Of a DNA stretch of 64,000 bases, positions 8,601 to 18,498 are shown piece after piece. Source of the DNA: Micromonospora sp. WMMA1363. Lineage in GTDB: Bacteria > Actinomycetota > Actinomycetes > Mycobacteriales > Micromonosporaceae. The position numbers were made by a program, and so were the translations under genes. The notes beneath the pieces are model-generated. The model did not search any database and was not told where the DNA came from. It was given only the letters and a program-made list of their open reading frames with translations. Each line of letters starts with the position of its first letter. Within the stretch, counting starts at the first letter, position 1. The stretch covers positions 677,001-741,000 of the forward strand of contig NZ_JAUALB010000001.1 of NCBI RefSeq assembly GCF_030345795.1. The letters run 5' to 3'.

Positions 8601-11600
8601 GCGGCACCCGGACGTGCGCCGGGCGGTCGTGGTGGCCCTCGGGACGCCACGGCGGCTGGCCGCCGCCGTCACCGTCACGGCCGACGTCGACCCGCCTGAC
8701 CTGCGGGACTTCCTGGCAGGTCAGGTGCCCGGGTACATGGTGCCCGAACAGGTGGTGCCGACCGACCAACTGCCGCTGTCGGCCAACGCCAAGATCGACC
8801 GGCGGGCGGTGGCTCGGATCGTCGAGGCCGCCCGGGCTGAGCCGGAGGCGCTTGAGGAACCGGTCGGCGACATCGAGCGGGAGGTCGCCCGGATCTGGGC
8901 CGAGCTGCTCGGCGTGCCCGCGGTCGGCCGCCGGCAGACCTTCTTCGCCGCCGGCGGGGACAGCCTCGTCGCCATCCGGTCGATGTCGCTGCTCGCCACG
9001 GCAGGGCTGGTCGGGGCCGACCTCCGGCAGCTGTTCGCCACACCGGCGCTGTGCGACTTCGCGGCCACCCTGCGTCGAGGCCGGCCCGACCGCCCCGCCC
9101 CGGCGGCGCTGCGCCCGGATCCGGCGCGCCGGCACGACCCGTTCCCACCGACGGACGTGCAGCGGGCGTACTGGCTGGGGCGCAGCAGCGACTTCGCTCT
9201 CGGTGGGGTCGGCTCGCACTGGTACTGGGAGTTCGACGGCGCGGACGTCGACCTCGACCGGCTGGAGACGGCCGTCAACACCCTTGTGCGGCGGCACGAC
9301 ATGCTTCGCGCGATCTTCGACGAGGACGGCGACCAGCGGGTGCTGCCGGAGGTCGGCCGGTTCCGCATCGAGGTCCGCGACGGTGGCGACGAGGCGCTGA
9401 GTGGCCTCCGGGAGAAGTTGGCCCACCGGATCCCCGATCCGGGCCGTTGGCCGCTGCTGGAAATCGGCGGGGTGCGGTACGGCGACGGGCGGGTCCGCAT
9501 CGGCTTCAGCTTCGACTACATCGTGCTCGACGCGCTCAGCATCGTGATCTTCTTCGACGAGTTGACGACGCTCTACCGCGACCCCACAGCCGAGCTGCGC
9601 CCGGTCGGGGTGGGTTTCCGCGACTACGTTCTGGCCGCCCCCGCCGAGGAGACCGTGGCCGCCGACCAGCGGTACTGGCTGGACCGTCTCGACGACCTGC
9701 CGCCGGCCCCACCGCTGCCGCTGGCCGTGGACCCGGCCACCGTGGTCGCCCCGCGTTTCCGCCGCCGGGAGGACCGCCTCGACCCGCAGCAGTGGCGGCG
9801 GCTGACCGAGCGGGCCCGCCGTTACGGGGTGACTCCCGCCAGCGTCCTCGCGGCGGCGTACGCGGAGGTGCTGTCGGCCTGGAGTGGTCGCACCGAGCTG
9901 ACGGTCAACTTCACCCTGTTCAACCGGCGAGACGTGCACCCCGACATCGGCCACATCCTCGGCGACTTCACCTCGCTGCTACTGGTCGGATACCGCGCCG
10001 GGGCGGGGGAGCGCTGGCTCGACGTGGTCCGGCGGATGCAGGAGCAGGTCTGGGAGGGCATGGCCCACGACACCGTCTCCGCCCTGTGGGTGCTGCGGGA
10101 ACTCGCCCGTCGCGAGCAGGGCGGCGCGGTGAGCATGCCGGTCGTGTTCACCAGCGCGCTCGGCGTGGCCGGTGGAATGAGCGAGATGTCGTTCCCCTTC
10201 GGCGAGCTGGTCTGGGGCATCTCCCAGACCCCGCAGGTGTGGCTAGACAACCAGGTGATGGAGCGCGACGGTGGCCTGACCTACAACTGGGACTCGGTCG
10301 AGGAACTGTTCCCCGCGGGGCTGCTCGACGCGATGTTCGACGCATACCGTGACCTGCTGCGCTGGCTGTCCACGGCGGAGTGGGACACGGCTGGGCCGCC
10401 GTTGTTGCCGGCGGCCCAGCGGCAGACCCGCGCCGAGGCCAACGACACGGCCGGGCCGATGCCGGACGGTCTGCTGCACACCGGCTTCTTCACCCGCGCC
10501 GCCGAGGCCCCCGAGGCCGTCGCGGTGGTTACCGCCGACGGCACGGAGATCTGCTACGGAGACCTCGCCGACCGGGCGCTACGCCTCGCCGGGGCGCTGC
10601 GGGACCACGGCGTGCGGCCCGGTGACGCGGTCGCGGTGACCCTGCCGCGCGGTGTCGACCAGCTCGCCGCGGTGCTCGGCGCGCTGGCTGCCGGCGCCTT
10701 GTACGTGCCGGTCGGCGTCGACCAGCCGGCCGACCGGCGGGGCCGGATCTACGCCCGGGCCGACGCCCGGGTGGTGATCGCCGAGGCCGACCCTGGCACC
10801 ACCCGCCCGCTGCTCGCGCCGGACACGTCGGCCCCGCCGCTACCGGCGCCGGTCGCGGTGGATCCCGACCGCCTTGCGTACGCCATCTTCACCTCGGGTT
10901 CGACCGGTGAGCCGAAGGGCGTCGAGATCACCCACCGGGCCGCGCTGAACACGGTCGACGACATCAACCGGCGGTACGACGTTGGCCCTGCGGACCGGGT
11001 CCTGGCCGTCTCCTCGCTCGACTTCGACCTGTCGGTCTACGACATCTTCGGGTTGCTCACCGCCGGCGGGGCGGTGGTCCTGATCGCCGACGAGGACCGC
11101 CGGGAGGCCCGCAGCTGGGCCGTCCAGGCCCGCGAGGCCGGTGTCACCCTGTGGAACTCGGTGCCGGCTCTGCTGGACATGCTGCTGGTCGCGGCGGACG
11201 CCGACGGGCTTCCGCCCGGTCTGCGGCTGGTGTTGCTCTCCGGCGACTGGGTCGGGTTGGACCTGCCTGGCCGGCTGCGTCGGCACCAGCCCCAGGCGCG
11301 GTTCGTGGCCCTCGGTGGCGCGACCGAGGCGGCGATCTGGTCCAACGCCTGCGAGGTCGGCGAGGTGCCCGCGCACTGGCGTTCGGTGCCGTACGGCCGG
11401 CCGCTGCGTAACCAGCGCTACCGGGTGGTCGACCCGCGCGGTCGGGACTGCCCCGACTGGGTGGCCGGCGAGCTGTGGATCGGCGGCGCCGGCGTGGCTC
11501 ACGGCTACCGGGGCGACCCGGAGACCACCGCGCGGCAGTTCGTCAACGCCGACGGTGGCCGCTGGTATCGCACCGGGGACCTGGGCTGCTACTGGCCCGA

Positions 11601-12225
11601 CGGAACCCTCGAGTTCCTCGGCCGGGTCGACTTCCAGGTGAAGATCCGCGGCCATCGGATCGAGCTGGGCGAGATCGAGGCGGCGGCCGAGGCGAACCCC
11701 GCCGTGGCCCGCGCCGTCGCCCTGACCGTCGGCGAGGGCAGACACCGCCGTCTGGCGCTGGCCGTCGTCCCCGCCGCCGGTGCCGCGGTCGACACCACCG
11801 AGCTGGTCGGGCTTCTGGCCGAGCGGGTCCCGTCCTACATGGTCCCGGAACAGGTGCACGAGGTGTCCGCCCTGCCGCTCACGGCCAACGGCAAGGTGGA
11901 CCGGCGGGCGTTGACCGCGCACCTCGGCCCCGACGTGGACGAGGAGCGGGAGGAACCCCCGCGTGGTGACAGCGAAAAGCTGATCGCCGAGATCTGGGCC
12001 GAGGTGCTCGACTGCGACCGGGTCGGCCGGCAGCAGAGCTTCTTCGCCCTCGGTGGTGACAGCCTGCTGGCCACCCGGCTGGTGGAGCTACTGCGGCGGC
12101 GGCACGGCGTGGAGCTGTCCCTACGGCAGCTGTTCCTGGCGCCGACGGTGGCGCAACTGGCCGACGTCTTCGACGCCCACCGCGCCGCGGTGGAATCCGG
12201 TGACTTCGAGGAGGGCATCCTATGA
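5698..12225 (+). CDS. NRPS1: ArCP-Cy-A-PCP-Cy-A-PCP (pyochelin/yersiniabactin type)
   Basis: A 2175-residue synthetase. An aryl carrier domain (residues ~1-85, LGLDSIG with Ser44) precedes Cy1 (~105-535), A1 (~552-1050), PCP1 (GGDS, Ser1089), Cy2 (~1146-1570), A2 (~1600-2075) and PCP2 (GGDS, Ser2122). Cy2 has an intact DxxxxDxxS motif (DYIVLDALS, from ~1273). Cy1 reads EMLVADAHS, with Glu for the first Asp (~234). A2 fits the cysteine pocket code read by eye (DL..Y, N, L, S, L, I, W). A1 differs at three positions (Gln, Gly, His). TTG at 5698 is preferred because GGGAGA lies seven nt upstream and ATG 5743 would cut into the first ArCP helix. It overlaps NRPS2 by four nt. It should load an aryl or acyl starter and add two heterocycles. 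Confidence 0.92.
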   Translation: MGVEAEHPRPFSRDSMRQDIAAVLGEPPDTVADDADLLQLGLDSIGVMRLVGQWHQRGVPVGFAELIEGRTLDDWWQMVAERAPDPGGPEAENVAVVDDDAPFDLAPMQHAYWVGRGDGQALGGVGAHFYNEFDGRDVDPTRLQDAVRALMRRHDMLRARFDDDGQQHILVESPWTGLTVHDLRGYDADSAERYLLGLRDRMSHRRLDVARGEVFDVQLSLLPDGGTRCHVHIEMLVADAHSFRILMSDLARLYRDPEAALPAIGITYPSYLATLHQRRRAERERDQEHWRSRLPELPGPPELPLAVDPRQVSGQRVVRHHHWVEPAQVERLSQRARSYGLTLPVLFLAAFGHVLGRWSVTERFLLNLPLYDRQPVHPDVAHLVGDFTNLLLLEVDTAAGDSFVDFARAVQDRMRTDAAHPGYTGVDVLRDLTRRRGEEPVGAPVVFTSALSLGELFDGPVRQSFGTPGWTMSQTPQVWLDVQVTEREHGLFLNWDVADELFPPGLVGQMFQAYLTMLGWLLDDADWTGDPPDLLSARTREVRATVNDTARAVRPRRLHEDVFSRAAAEPDRAALLWDTDGLLSYGELAEWADRVAAALVGHGVRRGDPVAVTVERGPRQVVAVLAVLRAGGVYVPVGVDQPTARRNRIHAVAGVRHVVAAVPPPGLPADICVVDVADLSTPPVAPVAGSEDDLAYLLFTSGSTGEPKGVQVPHRAAVNTIDDINRRFQVGAADRVLAVSSLDFDLSVYDIFALLSVGGAVVCVGDEDRRDAQRWRELVLRHRVTVWQSVPALLDMLLSAEAPADRTRLPLRLALLGGDWVGLDLAGRLTEQAPAATLVALGGTTETAIHSTVQVVPVPTPPAWRSVPYGLPLANQRMRVVDPAGRDRPDWVTGELWIGGRSVAHGYRGDPERTARQFVELDGVRWYRTGDLARCHPDGTVEFLGRADAQVKIRGHRVELGEIEAALERHPDVRRAVVVALGTPRRLAAAVTVTADVDPPDLRDFLAGQVPGYMVPEQVVPTDQLPLSANAKIDRRAVARIVEAARAEPEALEEPVGDIEREVARIWAELLGVPAVGRRQTFFAAGGDSLVAIRSMSLLATAGLVGADLRQLFATPALCDFAATLRRGRPDRPAPAALRPDPARRHDPFPPTDVQRAYWLGRSSDFALGGVGSHWYWEFDGADVDLDRLETAVNTLVRRHDMLRAIFDEDGDQRVLPEVGRFRIEVRDGGDEALSGLREKLAHRIPDPGRWPLLEIGGVRYGDGRVRIGFSFDYIVLDALSIVIFFDELTTLYRDPTAELRPVGVGFRDYVLAAPAEETVAADQRYWLDRLDDLPPAPPLPLAVDPATVVAPRFRRREDRLDPQQWRRLTERARRYGVTPASVLAAAYAEVLSAWSGRTELTVNFTLFNRRDVHPDIGHILGDFTSLLLVGYRAGAGERWLDVVRRMQEQVWEGMAHDTVSALWVLRELARREQGGAVSMPVVFTSALGVAGGMSEMSFPFGELVWGISQTPQVWLDNQVMERDGGLTYNWDSVEELFPAGLLDAMFDAYRDLLRWLSTAEWDTAGPPLLPAAQRQTRAEANDTAGPMPDGLLHTGFFTRAAEAPEAVAVVTADGTEICYGDLADRALRLAGALRDHGVRPGDAVAVTLPRGVDQLAAVLGALAAGALYVPVGVDQPADRRGRIYARADARVVIAEADPGTTRPLLAPDTSAPPLPAPVAVDPDRLAYAIFTSGSTGEPKGVEITHRAALNTVDDINRRYDVGPADRVLAVSSLDFDLSVYDIFGLLTAGGAVVLIADEDRREARSWAVQAREAGVTLWNSVPALLDMLLVAADADGLPPGLRLVLLSGDWVGLDLPGRLRRHQPQARFVALGGATEAAIWSNACEVGEVPAHWRSVPYGRPLRNQRYRVVDPRGRDCPDWVAGELWIGGAGVAHGYRGDPETTARQFVNADGGRWYRTGDLGCYWPDGTLEFLGRVDFQVKIRGHRIELGEIEAAAEANPAVARAVALTVGEGRHRRLALAVVPAAGAAVDTTELVGLLAERVPSYMVPEQVHEVSALPLTANGKVDRRALTAHLGPDVDEEREEPPRGDSEKLIAEIWAEVLDCDRVGRQQSFFALGGDSLLATRLVELLRRRHGVELSLRQLFLAPTVAQLADVFDAHRAAVESGDFEEGIL

Positions 12226-15200
12226 GTCAGTCGTCCGCCGGTGACCTGCTCGCGGAGCTGGAAAGCGCCGGGGTCCGGGTCTGGTCCGAGGCCGGCCAGC
12301 TGAGGTTTCGGGCCCCACAGGGCGTGATGACCGCGGAGCGCCGCGACGCGCTGCGCGCCCGGCGGGACGAGATCCTCGCGTATCTCGACACGGCTGCCGA
12401 CCCGGTCACCCTGGTACCCGACCCGGAGCACCGCCACGACCCGTTCCCGGTCACCGACGTCCAGGCCGCGTACCTGCTCGGCCGGGGGAGACCTTCGCCT
12501 ACGGCGGGGTGGCCTGCCACGGCTACGGCGAGCTGAGCTACCCGGCGCTCGACCCGGAGCGGATGACCACGGCCTGGCGTGCCCTGATCGACCGGCACGA
12601 CATGCTCCGCGCGGTGGTCGAGGCCGACGGCGCGCAGCGGGTGCTGCCCGAGGTACCCCCGTTCGAGGTGCCGGTGATCGACCTGAGGGGTCGGCCCGCG
12701 GCGGTGGTGGAGTCGGCGCTGAATGCTGTCCGCGCCGAAATGGACCACCTCGTGCACACCCCGGACCGGTGGCCGTTGTTCGCCGCCCGGATCACCACGG
12801 CCGACGACCGGGCCGTCCTGCACGTGTCGATCGACTTTTTGATCGCCGACTTCATCAGCGTCCAGGTCGTTCTCGACGAGTTGCACCGGCTGTACCACCG
12901 TCCGAACGAGCCGCTGCCGCCGTTGGAGATCACCTTCCGGGACTACCAGCTGGCCGAACGGGCCACCCGCAGCGGCCCACGCCACGAACGGGACAAACAG
13001 TGGTGGCTGGCCCGGGTCGACGACCTGCCCGCCGCGCCGGAACTGCCCACGGTGGCCCGCCCTGCCGACAGCGACGGCCGGTTCCGCCGCTGGGAGACCC
13101 GGATCTCGCCGGACGCCTGGGCGCAGCTGCGCCAGCGTGCCGGGCGCCACGGGATCAGCCCGTCCGGGGCGGTGCTGGCCGCCTACGCCGACACGATCGC
13201 CGCGTGGAGTCGCCGGTCCCGCTTCACCCTGGACATCACCCTGCTCAACCGGATGCCGCTGCACCCCCAGGTCAACGCCCTGGTCGGCGACTTCACGTCG
13301 GTGGATCTGCTGGCGGTCGACGCCGAGCCGACCCGGCCCTTCCACGAGCGCGCCCGCGACCTGCAGGCACAACTGTGGGAGGACCTGGACCACCGCAGCT
13401 TCAGCGGCATCGAGTTGTTGCGGGAGATCGCTCGTCGGCAGGGCGCGGAAGCGGCGCTGTTCCCGGTCGTGTTCACCAGCGCCATCGGCATCGCCGACGC
13501 CGGGTCGGCCGCCGGTGGCGCCCCCCTGGGCGAGCTGGGCTACGGGATCAGCCAGACTCCGCAGGTCTGGATCGACTGCCAGAACATCGAGCGGGACGGC
13601 GGTCTGGTGTCCAACTGGGACGTCCGGGAGGAGGTCTTCCCGCCCGGGTTGGTCGAGGACATGTTCGCCGCGTACGACAGGCTGCTGCACCGTCTCGCCA
13701 CCGATGACGCGGCGTGGACCGGCATCGGGCACCCCGAACCGCCCCGCGCGCAGCTCGACCGTCGCGCCGAGGTCAACCGCACCACCGCGCCGCTGTCCGC
13801 CGGGATGCTGCACGACCGGGTGGTCCGGCAGGCGTTGCGCACTCCCGACCGGCCGGCGGTCGTGACCGCCGACGATGCGCTGAGCTACGCCGAGCTGCTC
13901 AACCGGGCGGCCGGGGTGGCCGAGGCGTTGACCGCCGCCGGATGCCGCCGGCAGGAACTCGTCGGAATCGTCACCGACCGGGGCTGGGAGCAGGTCGTCG
14001 CGGTACTCGGCGCGCTGCTGGCCGGCTGTGTCTACGTCCCGGTGGACACCTCGCAGCCGGCCGCCCGGCGACGGACCATCCTCGAGGCCGCCGGGGTCCG
14101 CTGCGCCCTGACCCAGTCCTGGGTCGAGCCGAGCGGCTGGGCCGACGGGATCCGGCTGCTCGCGGTCGACACGCTGCCGGCGGGCGAACCCGGCCCGGTG
14201 GACGGCTCCGGGGATCCGGAGGAACTGGCCTACATCGTCCACACCTCCGGTTCCACCGGAACACCCAAGGGCGTCATGATCAACCACCGTGGCGCGCTCA
14301 ACACCGTGCTCGACATCAACGCCCGCTTCGACGTCGGCCCGAACGACCGGGTGCTCGGTCTGTCCAACCTGGGCTTCGACCTGTCGGTGTACGACATCTT
14401 CGGCCCACTGTCGGTCGGCGGCGCGGTGGTGCTGCCGGACTCCCCGCGGCGCGGCGACCCGTCGCACTGGGCGGAGCTGGCGGCGGCGCACGCCGTGACC
14501 GTCTGGAACTCCGTCCCCGCCCAGCTCCAGATGCTGCACGACTATCTGGTAGCCGCGCCGGCGGCCACGGTTCCCGATCTGCGGCTGGCGATGCTCTCCG
14601 GCGACTGGATCCCGGTCACTCTGCCCGACCAGATCCGGCAGCGGGTGCCGGGCCTGCGGGTGGTCAGCCTCGGCGGGGCGACGGAGGCGTCGATCTGGTC
14701 GATCTGGTACCCGATCGAGCGGGTCGAGCCGGATTGGCGCAGCATCCCGTACGGCCGCCCGCTGACCAACCAGACCTTCCACGTGCTGGATTCCGCGCTG
14801 CGCCCCCGCCCCGAGCTGGTCACCGGTGAGCTGTACATCGGCGGGGTCGGGCTGGCACTGGGTTACCTCAACGACTCGGCCCGCTCCGCCGACCGGTTCG
14901 TCGCCCACCCCGAGACCGGTGAGACGCTGTACCGGACCGGGGATCTGGGCCGTTACCTGCCCGACGGGACCATCGAGTTCCTCGGTCGGGAGGACTTCCA
15001 GGTCAAGATCCGCGGCTATCGGATCGAGCTGGCCGAGATCGAGACCGCGCTCGGGGCACATCCTGGCGTCGCCGGCGCGGCGGTGGTGGTGGACGGGGAC
15101 AGCCCGCTGGAGCGGCGCCTCGCCGCGTTCGTCGAACCGGCCAGCCGGTCGGTGAGTGCCGCCCGGGCCGCCTTCGAGGTCGCCGCCGCGCAGCAGCTCG

Positions 15201-17425
15201 GTGCGCAGGCGTGCGCCGACGCCGACGGCACGCTCGACGGCGTCGACCGCGCGCGGTACCTGGCGTACGCGCACCGGCTGGACGCGGTCGCCCTGCCCGC
15301 CATGCTCGACGCGTTCCACGCGGCGGGTCTGTTCGTCGCCGGTCAGCGGCACACTCGGGCCGAACTCCTCGACACCGCCGGCGTCGCGCCGCGCCACCAC
15401 CGGCTGGTCCGCCGGTGGCTGCGGGCCCTCACCGGCGCGGGTCTGCTCGACGTCGACACCGACGACCGGTACGGGCTGACCGAGACCGGAGCGGCGGCGG
15501 ACACCGGTGCCGCGTGGCGGGCCGTCGACGAGGTCGCCACCGTCGAGGACGCGGAGCTGTTGGAGTACTTCCGCGCCAGCACCGGCCAGCTGCCCGCGTT
15601 GTTGCGGGGCGAGGACGACCCACTGACGTTGCTGTTCCCGCAGGGCAAAGTGGACGTCTCCCAGGGACTGTACGAGCGGACCCGGTTCAACCGGTGGGCC
15701 AACGAGGCGGCCGCCGCGCTGGTTCGGCGGGTCGCCGAACAGCGAGTCGAGCCGGGTGCCCTGCGGGTGCTGGAGATCGGAGCGGGGGCGGGCGGCACCA
15801 CCGCCGCGGTGCTCGCCGCGCTCGACGGCAACGAGGTCGACTACCTCGCCACCGACCTGTCCCCGTTCTTCGTCAACGAGCTGAGCGCCCGCTTCGGCGA
15901 GCGCCCCGGCCTGCGCCTGCAACCGCTCGACGTCGACCAGGACCTGGCGGCGCAGGGGCTGGCCCCGAACTCCTTCGACGTGGTCGTCGCCGGCGACGTG
16001 TTGCACGCCAGCGCCGACGTGGGCCGGGCGCTGGCGAGGCTGCGGGCGGTCCTCGCACCACAGGGGTGGCTGGTGGCCTGTGAGATGACCCGGGACCACC
16101 ACCAGATCATGACGTCGCTGGAGTTGCTGGTCCGGGTGGACGAGACCACCGCGGACTTCACCGATCTGCGGCAGGGCACCGAGCAGGTGTTCCTCGGCCG
16201 GGAGACCTGGCTGGACGTGCTCGGCGCGGCCGGCGCCAGCCAGCCGCTGTGCCTGCCCGAGCCGGACGGGTTCATCGCCGAACTGGGTATGTGTGTGCTG
16301 GCGGCCCAGTTCAAGACCGACCGGGTCCGGATCGCACGCGACGACGTCGTCACGCACCTGGCCGAGCGGGTGCCGGAGTACATGGTCCCGGCGGTGGTGC
16401 AGATCGTCGACACATTCCCGCTCAACGCCAACGGCAAGGTCGACCGGGCCGCGCTGCGGCGACGCCTGCCCCGCCGGGAGCCGGTGCCGACCACCGGGTC
16501 CAGCGCACCCGGCAGCGACCTGGAGCGCGGGCTGGCGGCGGTGTGGGCCGAGGCGTTGCGGGTGCCGCGGGTCGGCCGCGAGGAGAACCTGTTCGAACTC
16601 GGGGGCGACTCCCTGGTCGCCGCGCAGATCACCGGCCGGGTCCTGAACGAGATCCCGCAGGCCGCCGACCTCTTCTTCGACCAGGTGCTGCGTCAGGTAC
16701 TGGAACAGCCCACCGTCGCCGCCCTCGCCGGGCACATCGAGGCCGAGTCGGCGGCCACCACCGCGACCGACGGGTCGGGCACCGGGGCGACGACCCCGGG
16801 CGGTGGGCTGTCGATGCTGGACGACACCAACCCGGGTGTCCCGTGGGTGCTGGTGCCGGGCTGCGACGGCATCGTCGACGGGTACACCGCGTTGGTGCCG
16901 CACCTCGCGGCCACCGGCCCGGTGTTCGGGCTGACCGCGGGCCCACTCGACGACCTGCCCCGGGCCGCGGCCGAACAGGCCCGGTCGATCACCGGGGCCG
17001 GCTGCGCCGCGGTCCGGTTGGTCGGGCACGGCCTCGGCGCGACCCTCGCACTGGAGGTGGCCCGGTCGCTGACCGAGGCCGGCCAGCAGGTTGCGGAGCT
17101 GGTGCTGATCTCCCCGTGGCGTCCGTCGACGCTGCCCGACTCCACCGAGGCCCATCGGGCGGAGACCGGCGACGCACCGATCGGCGAGGGGTTCGCCGCA
17201 CGGCTCGCCGCGACCGTCGGCTACGAGCCGACCCTCTACGCCGGTGACATCACCGTGCTGCGACCGACCGGTGACGTGCCCTACTCCGCTGACGAACTGG
17301 AGTTCTGGTCCGACCTGTGCCTCGGCGAGGTGCGGGAGCTCGACGTCGACGGCGACCACCGGGCGGTGCTGGGGGAGAAGGCCGTGGCGGCCATCGCGGC
17401 CGCCGATCCGGAGTCGACCCGGTGA
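12222..17425 (+). CDS. NRPS2: docking-Cy-A(MT)-PCP-TE, PchF-like, with a -1 frameshift near 12486
   Basis: Read across the frameshift this is about 1734 residues. Order: a TubC-type N-terminal docking domain (~1-58), Cy, A, a methyltransferase inserted in the A domain (VLEIGAGAGGTT near 15770; A10 NANGKVDRAAL near 16430), PCP (GGDS, Ser codon 16610-16612) and TE. The Cy motif DFLIADFIS is intact. The A pocket reads as cysteine (DL..Y, N, M, S, L, I, W). The layout matches PchF, which adds the last cysteine and N-methylates the reduced ring. The frame breaks at a run of five G (12484-12488): six G would restore the frame and the expected LLGRGE. The TE nucleophile elbow is GHGLG instead of GHSLG (Gly codon 17030-17032), so the domain may be catalytically dead. 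Overlaps both neighbours by four nt. Confidence 0.88.
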
Positions 17426-18498
17426 CCGCCGTCGCCGTCCTCGGTGCTTCCGGCGCGGTCGGCCGGGCCGCCCTGGACCTGCTGCGGTCCTGGGATGTCG
17501 GCCAGCTACGGGCCGGGGCCCGGCGGCCGGTGGCGGTCGCCGGAGTCGAGAGTGTGGCCGTCGACGCCCGGGACCCGGCCGCGCTGGCCCGGTTCTGCTC
17601 CGACGCCCGGGTGGTGCTCAACTGCGCCGGCCCCGCGATCGACCTGACCGACACCGTCGCCCGGGCCGCCGTCGATGCCGGGGCGGACTACGTCGATGCC
17701 GCCGGCGACGACGCGCTGTACGACACGGTGGCACACGTGCTCACCGCCGGTGACGGGACCCGGGCCGCGGTGGTGTCGGCGGGCATGATGCCCGGGCTGT
17801 CCGGGCTGCTGCCCCGGCTACTCGCCGCGCAACTGCCGCAGGGCGACCGGCTGGCCGGGTACGTCGGCGGCCGGGACCGGTTCACCCTCACCGCCGCCAT
17901 CGACTACGTCGCGGCGGACGCGAGCTTCGGCTGGCCGTCCGCGGCGTGGCGGGACGGCCGGGTGGTGCGGGGCGCGCTGGCTCCGGTCGGCGACATCGCC
18001 GTGCCGTTCTTCCCCGAACTGGTCACCGGGCAGCCGTATCTCAGTGCGGAGGCGGCCCGCGCCGCCTCCGCACTGGGGCTGCGGCGGCTCGACTGGTACT
18101 CGGTCTTCGCCGGGGACCGGGTGCTGACCGCGCTGCGGACCGCGCCGCGTCCGGGGGCCGCCGGTCGCCGGGAAGCCGCCGAACTGCTCTGCCGGGCCGC
18201 CGAACTCGATGTGTTCGGGCACCGTCCCTACCAGAACGTGGTGGTCACGCTGGCCGGTCCCGACGGCGGTCGGACCGCCGCGGTGTGCGGCACCGGTGCC
18301 AGTGAACTCACCGGCACGATGGCCGCGCTGACGGCGCGGGCGGTACTCACCGGAGCGGTGCCCCCGGGGGTCCACCACGCCGCCGAGACGCTCGACCCGA
18401 CCGACACCTTCGCCGCGCTGGCGACGGCGCCCGCGGTGCCGCTCGCGTCCGTGGTCGCCGACTCCGTCGACGCCGCCTACGAGGAGGACGTGATATGA
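17422..18498 (+). CDS. Saccharopine dehydrogenase-like NAD(P) oxidoreductase
   Basis: A 358-residue Rossmann-fold protein starting with VTAVAVLGASGAVGRAAL, containing the dinucleotide-binding GxSGxxG pattern, then LNCAGP and ADYVDAAGD, as in saccharopine dehydrogenase/trans-acting enoyl reductase relatives. GTG at 17422 overlaps the NRPS2 stop (GTGA), and its own stop overlaps the next start (ATGA), so the genes are translationally coupled. It sits between the NRPS and the PchG-like reductase. It may reduce or oxidise a carrier-bound intermediate, for instance a second ring or a C=N bond. The exact reaction is unknown; a saccharopine substrate is unlikely. Confidence 0.8.
   Translation: MTAVAVLGASGAVGRAALDLLRSWDVGQLRAGARRPVAVAGVESVAVDARDPAALARFCSDARVVLNCAGPAIDLTDTVARAAVDAGADYVDAAGDDALYDTVAHVLTAGDGTRAAVVSAGMMPGLSGLLPRLLAAQLPQGDRLAGYVGGRDRFTLTAAIDYVAADASFGWPSAAWRDGRVVRGALAPVGDIAVPFFPELVTGQPYLSAEAARAASALGLRRLDWYSVFAGDRVLTALRTAPRPGAAGRREAAELLCRAAELDVFGHRPYQNVVVTLAGPDGGRTAAVCGTGASELTGTMAALTARAVLTGAVPPGVHHAAETLDPTDTFAALATAPAVPLASVVADSVDAAYEEDVI

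Noticed and set aside
6799..9954. Long minus-strand open frame opposite NRPS1
   Set aside because: Same reason; codon bias and motifs support only the plus strand.
12227..17359. Very long minus-strand open frame (about 1700 codons) opposite NRPS2
   Set aside because: Shadow of the GC-rich NRPS: the translation is Arg/Gly/Asp/Pro-rich without domains, and the plus strand has clear Cy, A, MT, PCP and TE motifs.
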